Origin: Paramarasmius palmivorus | Taxonomy: Eukaryota > Basidiomycota > Agaricomycetes > Agaricales > Marasmiaceae | DNA length: 64,000 bases | Reading direction: 5' to 3' | Assembly: GCA_037176845.1 (NCBI GenBank) | Contig: JAYKXP010000019.1 | Span: forward strand, 496,001 to 560,000 | Shown: in pieces, positions 12,361-22,963 of the stretch | Position numbering within the stretch: the first letter of the stretch is position 1 | Layout: every line of letters starts with the position of its first letter | Notes under the pieces: model-generated | The model's input: the letters and a program-made list of their open reading frames with translations, nothing else | Told to the model about the DNA's origin: nothing | The model's database searches: none | Program-made: the position numbers and the translations under genes

Positions 12361-12921
12361 GTCGTGTTGAGTATTCTATATATTTCTTCTCTTGAGATTG
12401 TGTAGTCTTCCAGTCTAGTCAAGCTTAAGCTTTCTAGCACGTTCGGGCGTTCGAAGAGATGACATGATGGAGGAAGGGAAACGGTGATCTTATCTTATCA
12501 TTTTCACGACTCTTTCTGCGACCATTACCACTCGATTACCACCACTCCTCTGGTGCAGAAATTCGCCCTACAAGCGTTCGGGGTCGCAAGAAACAGATGA
12601 ACATTACGTACGTCGGGCATTGGGGGTGAACGTTGAACGTTCAATTGTCTATGTGCGTATCTAGGGTACTCTCAATGTCCATATCGCAGGGTGCTTACAG
12701 TTGCTATTACAGTCTCGGATTAGTGGATTTCTGTCGAGCACCATGACAAAATAGAATTAGGCTGAAGAAGGAATGCACAGTGGGAAAGGGTAGAGAATCC
12801 GCTCTCTACTTTTCGCCGACGGTTGGCTACCGATAGGACACTCGGAGAGCTTCCGGTAGTACGCAACAAGAATTTACAATCCCGAATACCTTCGGAATGG
12901 ATGGGGGCCGTCTCAGAGTGC

Positions 12922-12928
12922 TATAAAA
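12922..12928 (+). promoter_or_regulatory. TATA box of the AKR at 12988
   Basis: TATAAAA lies 66 bp upstream of the ATG, a spacing shared with the neighbouring reductases. Confidence 0.6.
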
Positions 12929-12987
12929 TGGAGAACAGCAGGCGAGAGGCCCCAACCTAACCTAAAGCTCTCGAGGAATCATAAACC

Positions 12988-14278
12988 ATGGGTGTACAGT
13001 ATCGTCAACTTGGGAAGTCTGGTCTGAGGGTGTCTGTGCCGATAGTGAGTCTTCAGCGATTCTTCTCTCCACCAACAGCTGACACGTTCCCTAGCTGGGC
13101 GCCCTGAGTTTCGGAGATACTCAATGGCAGGTACGCAGGCTTTGTCGTGATATCAATCGTCGCTGAACTGCTTTTAGTCATGGGTTTTGGACGAAGAGAA
13201 GTCCTTGGAGATACTCAAAGCTGCTTGGGATCGTGGAATCAACACCATAGACACCGCCAACTCCTACTCAAACGGCGAGTCCGAAAGAATCATTGCAAAG
13301 TTTATCGAGAAGGTGCGTCTCGGATGCCTGCCTACCCTAGGATATCAATGGCTCATTCTACTCTAGTTCAACATTCCTCGGAACCAACTTGTTATCCTCA
13401 CCAAATGTTATTTCCCTGTTGGATCCGAGCACGACATGGTCACTTGGCTGCACATGAACGACATCCCCAATGAACGCCAATATGTCAACCAATTCGGGCT
13501 CTCTCGCGCAGCTATCTTCAACCAAGTCGAGGCATCGCTAGAGCGTCTCAATACGACATACATCGATCTTCTTCAAATCCATCGGTTCGACCATTCAACA
13601 CCTGCAGAAGAAACGATGAAAGCTCTACATGACCTTGTGCAGAGCGGGAAAGTGCGGTACATCGGAGCCTCTTCGATGAGAGCTTGGGAATTTGCACATT
13701 TAAACGAGGTAGCGGCGAGGAATGGCTGGACAAAGTTTGTTAGCATGCAGGACGAGTATTCGTTATTGTACCGGGAAGACGTGAGTGGCATGTGTTCCTT
13801 ACTATTCGCCGCCTAACCCTTACCTTTGCTTGAGTAGGAGCGTGAGATGCACGCGTACTGTCGTTTCAATGGAATCGGGATCATACCTTGGGGACCACTG
13901 TACTCTGGTAACTTGGCCCGTCCTCTCGGTACCTCGACCGCTCGTCTCGATACGGGGAGTATACCTTCAACACCCTTCAGCCCTACAGAGTCGGACCGTG
14001 CGATTATAACTCGTGTCGAAGAGCTCGCGAAGAAGCATGGGGTGTCTATGGCGACAATCGCTCTGGCTTGGATCACCTTGAAAGTGTCCAGTCCAATTGT
14101 GGGCACATCGTCCGTGAAGAGGCTCGAAGATAATATACCGGATTCCGAACTCAAGCTGACTGATGAGGAAGTCAAGTATCTAGAAGAACCGTAAGTCATT
14201 GTATCTGCCCTGAATATGCTCCTAGTTGCTAATCCTTGAGCCAGATATGTACCCAAAGCGGTGAAGGGGCACGCTTAG
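12988..14278 (+). CDS. Aldo/keto reductase (342 aa)
   Basis: NADPH-dependent carbonyl reductase of the fungal AKR group that also includes aryl-alcohol and norsolorinic-acid-type reductases; substrate unknown, cytosolic by lack of a signal peptide. Six exons: 12988-13044, 13095-13130, 13178-13312, 13367-13780, 13838-14190, 14245-14278. The catalytic tetrad is complete: Asp56 (IDTAN), Tyr61 (YSNGES), Lys89 (VILTK), His148 (LLQIHRFD). The cofactor region is seen in IVGTSSVKRLEDNI near the C-terminus. Closest relatives in the window are the genes at 14943 and 22964, which have the same six-exon plan; exons 2, 3 and 6 are the same length in all three. This gene carries an IPNERQYVNQFG segment after the lysine, with Phe where the others have Cys. 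Confidence 0.93.
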
Positions 14279-14872
14279 ACCGTTGATGTAAACATGTATT
14301 TTAGCCGGGAATTCAAACTGGACCATTGGTACCCTCACAGACAAAAGCTTGACAGAATTTGTTCAACGTTTTGTGATCAAGGAAGATCAGGAACGAATAA
14401 GCCATGGCGTGTGTTCTTCGGTACGTATGTACCAGGCGGAGTGTCATCATCCGATGTCAGCAAGGCACTTTCTTCCCGATTGGAGAATCACTTGCGTGGT
14501 GGGTGTTGCACTTACGGTGTGTAATAACCAAGTACCTATCAAGGGCTCGATGTCCGAGGGCATCGACGGACGACATTAGGGAGAAAGAAAGTCAAGGAAG
14601 GTTGGTTTCAAGTGAAAAGAATAACGTTGAAGCCAAATTCATTCGCGAAGTCGGCATGTTACATGATGCGCTTGTAGTCATCAAAGATGAAGGTGCAAGA
14701 ACGAGTTGAATATCGAATTGTCTGCGCCTGTGAAGAGCAGGGTCAGATCGCTAAGCGTTTCTGACACACACTCCAGGGCAACGACAACTCTTCGGACCGA
14801 AAGGACCGAAAACATTCCTTGAAGATTCTCGGAACGCTCTCGACGAGATGTGGTTCTACGCTCTCAGTTGGC
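14279..14872. other. Intergenic, no gene seen
   Basis: Overlapping short open frames at 14294-14709 share no residues with a known family and have no convincing splice sites. The right part is the promoter of the next AKR. Confidence 0.5.
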
Positions 14873-14883
14873 TATATATTAAA
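14873..14883 (+). promoter_or_regulatory. TATA-like box of the AKR at 14943
   Basis: TATATATTAAA, about 70 bp before the ATG. Confidence 0.55.
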
Positions 14884-14942
14884 GGCTGAAAGCATAAAAA
14901 ATTCACCAGAAAAATCTCATCATCAACGCAGCTTCTACACGA

Positions 14943-16249
14943 ATGTCGAACCCAAAGCAAGTTCAGTACACACAACTGGGGTCCTCTGGACTGAAGGTTT
15001 CTGTGCCCATCGTGTGTCTACACTAGCAGCGATCTTGTTCATCGACCTCGCTAACGCTTTCTCTAGCTAGGTGCGATGAGCTTTGGATCCTCAGAATGGC
15101 TGGTGAGACTATCTTCCTGTAACCTTGTCAACAGTGTCTGACCAAAATGCCGTAGCCGTGGGTTCTCGACGAGGACAAGTCATTCGAGGTTCTCAAGGCT
15201 GCGTGGGATCGCGGTATCAACACCATTGACACTGCCAACATCTACTCTAACGGCGAATCTGAACGGGTTATTGGAAGGTTCATCAAGAAGGTGCATTGAA
15301 AGTGTATCTCTGAATCTGTAATCACTTACTCATATTTCCCTAGTACAACATTCCTCGCAGTCAAATCATCGTACTCACAAAGTGCTTCGGGCCCGTATTG
15401 GAGAAACCTTCCGACGGCTGGGGATCATACGAATTGATGAATAAACATAGACACGTCAATCAGTGCGGGCTCTCTCGTGCGGCCATCCTTAACCAAGTGG
15501 ACGCTTCTCTCGAACGCCTCCAGACACCTTATATCGACCTTCTTCAAATTCATCGTCTCGACCATTCTGTGCCTGCAGAGGAGATCATGAAAGCTCTACA
15601 CGACGTGGTACAAGCCGGGAAAGTAAGGTATATCGGCGCATCCTCTATGAGAGCCTGGGAGTTTGCGCACCTGAACGATGTGGCTGCGAGGAATGGATGG
15701 ACCAAGTTCGTCAGCATGCAAGATGAATACTCGTTGTTGTACCGGGAGGATGTGAGTGATATGTACTTCTCCTTAGCACCATCTAACATCTTTGCCTTGG
15801 GTAGGAGCGCGAGATGCACGCGTATTGCCGTTTCAATGGGATTGGGATTATCCCATGGGGACCCTTGTGCTCTGGCAACCTGGCTCGTCCTATCGGCGCC
15901 TCGAGCGTTCGCTCAGATGCGACCAAGAATTCCGCTGTCGGGTCTGAGCAGTACAATTTCACAGAAGCAGATCGTTCGATTATTTCTCGGGTCGAGGAGC
16001 TTTCCAAGAAACACGGAGTCCCCATGGCGGCAGTCGCCTTGGCATGGATCGCCCTGAAAGTCGCTAGTCCAATTGTGGGCACCTCTTCTGTGAAGAGACT
16101 TGAAGATAATATCCCGATCCCTGATTTCAAGTTGACTGATGAAGAGGTCAAATACTTGGAGGAACCGTAAGGTGCTATTTTCTTATAGACTTGCGAGGGT
16201 GCTGACCTGGAGCAGGTATGTACCGAAGGCAGTTCGCGGACATCTTTGA
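14943..16249 (+). CDS. Aldo/keto reductase (347 aa)
   Basis: Paralogue of the gene at 12988 in direct tandem, about 660 bp downstream. Six exons: 14943-15011, 15067-15102, 15156-15290, 15344-15751, 15805-16166, 16216-16249. The tetrad is Asp60 (IDTAN), Tyr65 (IYSNG), Lys93 (IVLTK) and His150 (LLQIHRLD). The NADPH site near the C-terminus reads VGTSSVKRLEDNIP. It starts MSNPKQVQYTQLG, four residues longer than the first copy. The variable loop after the catalytic lysine (residues 94-118) differs most from its paralogues, as expected if substrate range has diverged. The end of this gene and its 3' flank are the parent of the pseudogene at 19868-20267. Confidence 0.93.
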
Positions 16250-16454
16250 CGGACGGCGCGCGCGAGAATTCAAAGTCGAAAAAGCGATTCCCTTGCTGTC
16301 ACATTCCATGCTATTGATACATCTGTACAACTTCTCATTACTGTGAAGATCTGCCAGCAAAAATGTGTTCATTCTGTCTTGAGAGCCAGCATTTCTCGTT
16401 AATCCCTATAACAAGCATCAGTTGTGAAAGCCACGTAGGATAGGCTTTGTCGCA

Positions 16455-16600
16455 CATGCACATACTAGATGCCCATTTCCTCCTCAAACCGTCATCCACA
16501 AGTTGAACCAATTTGAATCAGGCGCAGAAAATATGTTGTACTGGGCATTCTAATCGTAAGACTGCACGGTCTTCCTGTCTTCTCAAGCTTTGGATCTGGA
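16455..16600 (-). pseudogene. Relict of exon 1 and promoter of the 11760-12360 gene
   Basis: On the minus strand this stretch aligns by eye with 12430-12260: a TTTTCTGCGCCTGATTC block, an intact GAAATGGGCATCTAG block, then TGTGCGACAAA. The start codon is lost (ATA in place of ATG) and the frame is shifted. No downstream exons are found. Confidence 0.6.
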
Positions 16601-16784
16601 GGCAGAGTCCGTTGAGGCATCTGAAGGGTCGTCAATGTTGGAGCGGAAAAAGACGAATAGCAAGGAACGCGTGTCACTCACAGCATCAAAGCGCTACTCC
16701 GTCTGCATGCTAACCAACTTTGACTAACTATTCCCCCTTCGTTCAAATGGGCAAATTTTCAAGCCCTTAGTCCCCCATCAAAGA

Positions 16785-16918
16785 CGCTCCGATAGGTCAC
16801 ATTTTCCGCTTTTCAAAAGGTCATGCAGCACTTTCATTGTTGAATGATCATCCGTGGATCGAAGTATTGTGTGTTGAGGACTCCAGGGAAGCCTCGACTT
16901 GGTTGAAGATGACGGCGC
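16785..16918 (-). pseudogene. AKR exon 4 fragment, frameshifted
   Basis: The minus strand carries the block encoding IFNQVEASLE, then, after deletions and a frame change, MKVLHDLLKSGK, matching FNQVEASLE and MKALHDLVQSGK of the functional genes. Everything between (the catalytic His segment) is missing or scrambled. Confidence 0.7.
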
Positions 16919-17437
16919 AAATGTACCTAGATCAGGGAGCGTTAGTCTCCTGTGAGCAGACGGTATACCCTTTTTAAGGTGAGTGAAAACAGAAAACCGA
17001 ATGAGAGGTGGTATAAGGGAGCGTGAGAATCGCAAGGGATGACGAGTCCCCGGCTTGCTCTCGGCGTGGAGACTCTCCAACACGCCTTCACCAGTACAGA
17101 TTCGATTGGTCGTGAACTGATAAAAGATTGATCTTGCTTCGTTCTTTAGGAACGCTATGGCACCACGGGTAAACTGCTGGACGGCCCATGCTCTGATAGT
17201 CACTGCGAGTTCGAGATGGAAGGCCATGGGAACTTTTATGGATGCGCTCTAGTGGAAACGCGACGGCACTGCGGATAAACTGCTACATCGAGGTGAACGG
17301 TGAGAACACGTTAACATTCAAACCAATTCTAACATCTCATATTGATTTTGTTATCAGATCCATACCATTTGCTGAGAACCTTTGGACGCTGCGCAAGTCA
17401 ATTCATCGGTTCATTCTAGTCGGAAACACTTCGCGCA

Positions 17438-18876
17438 TTACGTCGGTAGTCTCCCGAAGGCACACTTAGACCTGTCGACGTGCGTTGCTTTGTGCTAGTA
17501 AGCTGATACCAGGTCACCATCTATTGGTACGGTGACCTAAATTCTATAAGTACAAAAGGTCGATTTCTGCATCTTTCGTCTCCAGAACCCAGCCCCCAAT
17601 CACCGCCGTATAAATTCATCAGTCCAGACACGATGTCTCAAATCACCAGTCCAAGACCCACCAAGATGCAGTATGGTACGAGCTCCAACCACGTTAATGA
17701 CTGTGTTTATCGTATCTCTCTTCATAGTGCGCCTCGGCAAGTCCGGCTTGAAAGTCTCCAGAATCATCTTGGGATGTATGTCCTACGGCGACAAGAGTTG
17801 GGAGCCATGGCTTCTCCCTGAAGAGGAGGCTGTTCAACACATCAAGGCTGCATATGACGCCGGCATTAACACCTTCGACACCGCCAACGTGAGTACGATG
17901 AACCATGCTACTCGAGACCACTCCTCGAAACCCTCTCTGCAGATCTATTCCAATGGCCAATCTGAGGTTATTCTAGGCAAAGCTATCAAACAACTGGGGC
18001 TTCCTCGCGAAGAAATCGTCGTAATGACCAAAGTACTTGAGTCGTTGCCTAGAAATCTTCATGATTATACTGACCTGTACATAGTTCGCAGGCGTCGTAG
18101 CTCGGGATCCTGCCGCTGGTAAGCATTACAGGACCCTCGGAGATGCGGAGAAGAATGGATACGTGAACCAAGGAGGAAACAGTCGCAAGGTCAGTTAGTT
18201 GCTGGTGGTTCCGTCAAACGAAACTAAATCATGAATGTAGCATATTTTCGACGCCGTTCGAAAGAGCTTAGACCGCCTTCAGCTTGACTATATCGATGTA
18301 CTTCAGTGTAAGTCTTCTCTACATCACTTACTGAACTGGAGACCTAACCGATAGCACAGGTCATCGTTTGGATCAGGAAACTCCTTTTGAGGAGATGGTA
18401 AGTGAACACACTTCCTGAGAAGAACCTCATCCAACCTTCATACTGACAGATGGAAGCCCTCCATGACATAGTCAAGATGGGCTGGGTCCGATACATTGGG
18501 ATGTCCTCTTGCTACGCTTGGCAATGTACGTCTCTTTTATTCTACCATTGTAACGTGAATTCACTCACGGGCCCACCAGTTCACGCTATGCAGAGTAAGC
18601 CCCCATTCTCGCTCGTTAGCACTCTATTGACCATCGTCCTGTTTGACAGACTACGCGATCACTCACAACTTGACTCCTTTCATCTCGATGCAGAACTCCC
18701 ATAGCCTGCTCTATCGCGAGGAAGAGAGGGAAATGTTCCCAACTCTGAAGGTTAGCATGCTCAAGCTCCGAATATCAACTTACATCTGATCACTTGTAAA
18801 GTATTTCGGCGTCGGTGCTATCCCCTGGTCTCCGCTAGCTAGAGGAATTCTTTGTCGTCCTTGGTCCGAGCAGACT
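17438..18876. repeat. Right arm of the inverted gene duplication (partner 1-1435)
   Basis: This covers promoter DNA and most of the AKR at 17633 up to the point that matches window base 1. By eye exon 9 shows 2 differences in 101 bp and exon 7 shows 3 in 76 bp, while roughly a third of exon 4 differs. Confidence 0.85.
17545..17550 (+). promoter_or_regulatory. TATA-like element of the AKR at 17633
   Basis: TATAAG, 88 bp before the ATG, within the duplicated promoter. Confidence 0.4.
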
Positions 18877-19328
18877 GCGCGTAGCGAGACAGACTTATGG
18901 CTTCAAATGTGGCGTGGAAATACCCCGGAGGCTAGTCAAAAAATCGTAGCTCGGTAAGAGATGATATTTTTTACTGTCCATTTGACTCTAACTTTTTGAC
19001 GATTAGTGTCGAGGAACTTTCGAAGAAGAAAGGAGCATCTATGGCCCAGATCGCGCTTGCTTGGTCTATGGCCAAAGACGGTTAGTCGTCTATTCTTAGT
19101 GTGCCGGAATACTCGTGGTAGCTAATGATGACCTTCCAGGCGTTTCGGCTCCCGTTGTTGGAACGACCTCCATAAAGAACCTCATGGATTTGATCGGTTC
19201 GTAGGCTACCTTCTATCCGCTCGAGTGCCACTCAACTTGCTCTAGGGGCGCTGGACATCAAGCTCACCGAGGAAGAAATCAAGTATCTTGAAGAGCCCTA
19301 TGTACCCAGGCCCGTCTTTGGGCACTGA
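17633..19328 (+). CDS. Aldo/keto reductase, second subfamily (353 aa, 13 exons)
   Basis: NADPH-dependent carbonyl reductase. Exons: 17633-17675, 17728-17888, 17943-18032, 18085-18189, 18241-18307, 18360-18397, 18450-18525, 18580-18594, 18650-18750, 18802-18953, 19007-19080, 19140-19196, 19246-19328; all borders are GT...AG and the frame closes at TGA. The tetrad is Asp65 (FDTAN), Tyr70 (IYSNG), Lys98 (VVMTK), His157 (LQCHRLD). The C-terminal cofactor segment reads [10 protein letters not shown]. Compared with the other three AKRs it has many more introns, including a 15-bp exon 8, and a longer N-terminus ([14 protein letters not shown]), so it is an older, separate lineage. Its partner is the inverted copy at the left edge of the window. 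Confidence 0.93.
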
Positions 19329-19476
19329 TTAATATCGTTTCTGGAATCTCAGGCTGGGCGGCTATGTAACTATCTCCGTGAATATGACTACCTTTTCATT
19401 TTCCAGGTGACAGTCCGTTGCGACTTCAAAGACTTCCATGTGCGAATTATCACTTTGCGAGACCGACCCTCTGCGC

Positions 19477-19808
19477 ATCAGTAGACACCACGGTCCCGGC
19501 ATTTCGGCACGCCAATGGCATGCCCGTGGCATTTTTGGCCGAAATGCCGAATGCGACAGGCCAGGCCCTGTTTAGCGGAATGCCGGCCGGTCCTCCCACC
19601 ACAAAGGCACCCAACGATACCACAGATACGACGTTTGACCTCTGAAATTCTACTGCTGGGTTTTGGTTTAAATATAAAGTCAGATACTTCCATCCCTTGT
19701 GAGTATACACCTTACTCTGTCTCGAAAGTTTGGCCGTTCACATTTCAAAATGCCAAAAATGCCAAAAATGCCGTAAACTGCCGAAATGTTAGGTGTGTGT
19801 CTACTGAT
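19477..19808. mobile_element. MITE-like element with imperfect terminal inverted repeats
   Basis: The left end reads ATCAGTAGACAC and the right end is its reverse complement GTGTCTACTGAT; a second matching block, CATTTCGGCA, lies 9-11 bp further in at both ends. Inside are subterminal repeats of GGCATTTTTGGC type, including a short tandem of AAAAATGCC units near 19749-19771. The element is about 332 bp and codes for nothing plausible. I see no convincing target-site duplication. It sits directly before a decayed AKR fragment. Confidence 0.55.
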
Positions 19809-19867
19809 GACTGTGTCTTCATCGCTGCAGATGCTATAAAAATAGGTCGAAATTCACTTTGCGTAAG

Positions 19868-20267
19868 CAGGAACGTGAAATCCACGCGTACTTTCCCTTC
19901 AACGGGGTTGGAATTTCAATTATACCTTGGGGCCATTGTAACTTGGCTTGCATTGTAGGTACCTCGATATGTGGCCGTGGATGGCCTTGTTGGGTCTGAG
20001 CAGTACAGCCTCATAGACACGGATCGTACGATCGTTTCTCGTGCCGAGGAGCTCTGCAAGAAGCGCGGAATCCCCATGGCGGTAGTCGCTCCGGCTTGGA
20101 TTATCCAAGTCTTCAGCTCAATCTTGGGCACGTCTTCTGCGAAGAGGCCTGAGCATAACATGATTCCAAGTTGACCGATGAAGTGGAGAAACCATAAGCT
20201 CATATGTTCTTACATGTTGTGAGGGTGCTGATCTTATGTACCGAAGGCGGTTCGAGGACATCTTTGA
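19868..20267 (+). pseudogene. AKR 3' fragment, decayed copy of 15805-16249
   Basis: It begins at the equivalent of exon 5 (GAACGTGAAATCCACGCGTA) and runs through the C-terminal half to a TCTTTGA stop. Frameshifts and stops break it: the segment for LARPIG is scrambled and the end of exon 5 is deleted. Similarity continues beyond the stop to about 20380 and matches the 3' flank of the gene at 14943 (shared AAAAAG...ATTCCCTTG and CATTCCATGCTA blocks), so this is a DNA-level duplicate, not a retrocopy. Confidence 0.85.
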
Positions 20268-20382
20268 CGAACGGCGTGTCAGAAAATCAAGGTCGAAAAA
20301 GCCATTCCCTTGTTACATTCCATGCTACTAATACATTTGTACAACTTCCCGTTACCATGAAAATTTATCGATAAAAACATTT

Positions 20383-22367
20383 TCATTCTGTTCTGTCTGC
20401 TCGGGCTGCGTGCAGGGCTCCGTTCCGATCCAGTAAAAGTCTCCGCCAAAAGTCGGGATCAAATTCTTGAGGATCCTCGTCTACTTCAGGCGTAGCACCT
20501 AAAGTTTCCAAATCTTGAGGATCGCCCAAGAAGTCTATAGCCCGCTCGAAGAACCCAAAAGTCTCCAGATTCTTCTTCAACCACTGCTCCTGCTCCTCGT
20601 CTACAATTCCATGACCTGGATACCTCGAACATAACATGACCTTCTTCAGCGGCGCGCCGCCATCCTTACGAACTCGAACGAGATGCTTCAGCCGATCCCC
20701 GTCAATATTACCCCACATATACAACACCTCCAGGCTGCGACAATACTGAACGGTGTATTCCGCCGACTCCGAAGGTTGATCCGACTCTGAGCAGTCTGTC
20801 AACAAGTCGAGCCATTTGTCAGCCTCCACGTACAAAACGCGAAGATTGATCAACTGCCCCGCCATGTTTCTGGGGTATTCCTCGAGCCAACAGGGTAATC
20901 CGTGAAGGTAGAATTGTCGAAGGTTGACTAGGGTGCTATCACGCATCCCCGACAACGTTCTCATCAATATGCTGATGAAATCCGTATATTCGCCGTCATC
21001 CTCGTCAAAATGGACGTCGAGAGTGTCGAGGGAAGGACATCTAAACATGGAGAACAGTTTCGCAATGTAAAGAGGTTCTTGAACACGGAAGCGAAGGGTC
21101 TTTATCGAGTCAGAGCGAATCTCGATTTCGGGGGTGTCCAATTCTAGTTCTGGCCCACGGAAAAAGAAGGTGATGGTATCCAGCGACTGCGCAGATGAGA
21201 TGATGGTAGCGAACGTCTGCAGTGACGGACGGCTAGCCGGAGACGCCAGCGTCAGCTTGCGGAGGTTATTCCACATGGGTGTGGTGAGAGACGTGTCCCA
21301 GTCGAGTCCGATACCTCCAACGGTGAAGGAATCGAGTCTTGGAAGATTGCCTTTAAAAGGCAAGTACGCGTTTATCTGGTCCGACTGATCCGGAAGAATA
21401 TGGTTATCGCTCGTAACGCGAACAAGGGAAAGGCGTTCGAGAAGAGGGGCAGATTCGTATTCTGATAAAGAGACAAGCATAGTGTCGAGGCGTTGGGGAA
21501 TATTTGAAGCGAATGTAAAGGCGCTCCATCGGTGAACGTGGGGCTGTATGATGCCCATATAGTCCTTGATACGATCGTCGTTCATCCTATAGGAATTCCA
21601 TGGTTCGTCACCACTCTCCGGGACTCCTTCGTCCTCTTCGGAATCGGACCAGTTGGCAGCATCGTTATGCATCTGTCCGTCCATGACATCTCCATTCTCC
21701 ATCAATATTTCGAAGCTATCATCACTCGAAAGAGCTGCTTGTAGGTCTTCTTCTGTCATCCAGACCAGGGAAATGTTAAGGGGAAGATCCTTTGATCGTT
21801 GTACCCATGCCGCTTCATACGTAGTGTCCATCGAAGGATTTAAAGCAATGAGAGTCCATAGTGACGGAATCTCCGTGCAGACATCCCGCCAACGTCTGAA
21901 GAAAGTATGTTTTTGAGACTTTGTGATAGTCGGGGGATGTACATGACACACCTGCACACATGAGAAATCGCCACCTGAAAGGGTAGTTTGAGTAGTGGAT
22001 CCTCCTCAACTTCTACCCTTTCCACAGGGCCACACTCCTCTTCCAGAGCCTCTATACTCCCATTCATCGTCATGCTCTTCACGCAACCCTCTAACCGCGA
22101 CAAGTTCTCCACGAAACTCTGCAGTCGCTTCTTTGCTCTAGGATTCTTCTCGGGGACCTCTAGCCGACTTGCAAGAGAAAAGATATAAGAAAGCAGCTCA
22201 TTTGGCAGAGAATCAATAGGGCATCGATTCTCCGGGGGTATAAATGGATCGTTCGCTCGCATGTGCCGGAAGACTCGTTGTAATAGTTCAAGAGGATCCT
22301 CACGAGTTGCCTGGATTGCCGAATGGAAAAGTTGCCTCCTAATGCGGTTCCTAAACTCCTGGGACAT
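20383..22367 (-). CDS. F-box protein (642 aa)
   Basis: Two exons, 22367-21952 and 21895-20383, with one 56-bp GTGTGT...CAG intron. The F-box-like segment is at about residues 50-67 (IDSLPNELLSYIFSLAS), followed by HVCRRWRDVCTEIPSLWTLI, the usual Agaricomycete continuation. The rest is a leucine-rich-repeat-like alpha/beta series (LRKLTL, LDTLDVHF, LRQFYLHG, LEVLYMWG), expected to bind a substrate while the F-box binds Skp1 in an SCF ubiquitin ligase. A Ser/Asp/Glu-rich insert lies near 225-245. The target cannot be inferred. Its stop is just past the end of the AKR pseudogene flank, so the two tail to tail. Confidence 0.88.
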
Positions 22368-22894
22368 CGCTGAAGATGATATGGGTAGTGCTCTGGGGCA
22401 AGGAAAATGGGTATTGATTCACAGAATATCTGGACATTTTGACTCTTGGTGCAGGAACAAAGCAAGGGTAGAGGGTCCGTGCGTGCGAACTACCTGCTTG
22501 AAAGAGAATTCAGCACACAACCGACCTTTCCTTCCTCACCATGGCCTATCGCCATTCCCAGGGCTCTCTACTCTCCCAATCATTGTCAAGGGTCTTTACC
22601 AATAGTGTGCACGATGGATTACAGCGTCAAGTTCATGTCACCGAATTAGCCGAAAACTCCAGAATTGCGCTCGTAAAGGCAAAGGAACTGCGATATTGGA
22701 CCTACGTAGCTTCGGAATGTGGAACGGTGCCGCGATTTTCGTGTTCACATTTTACATCGGTCACTCGAAGGTGAATATCTCGGGAGGAACCCGACGGCCG
22801 AGGGAGCCCGTCCTGATGGTTATGTTCAGTTTGTTGGTCAGCGGTCAGTTCTCACTCATTTCTGGAAAAATTACGAAGCTCACGGGTTGAAGAC
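22368..22894. other. Intergenic between divergent genes
   Basis: This separates the F-box gene (minus) and the next AKR (plus). Open frames here are short and lack similarity; the right end is the AKR promoter. Confidence 0.5.
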
Positions 22895-22902
22895 TATAAA
22901 TA
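22895..22902 (+). promoter_or_regulatory. TATA box of the AKR at 22964
   Basis: TATAAATA, 69 bp before the ATG. Confidence 0.6.
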
Positions 22903-22963
22903 CGATTAGGTTCGATATCGATACCATATCATAACTATCAGCAGCTATATCCAAAGAAATATC

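Noticed and set aside
19418..19710. Overlapping open frames on both strands inside the MITE-like element
   Set aside because: Overlapping frames on both strands within inverted-repeat, repetitive DNA, with no family similarity; chance frames.
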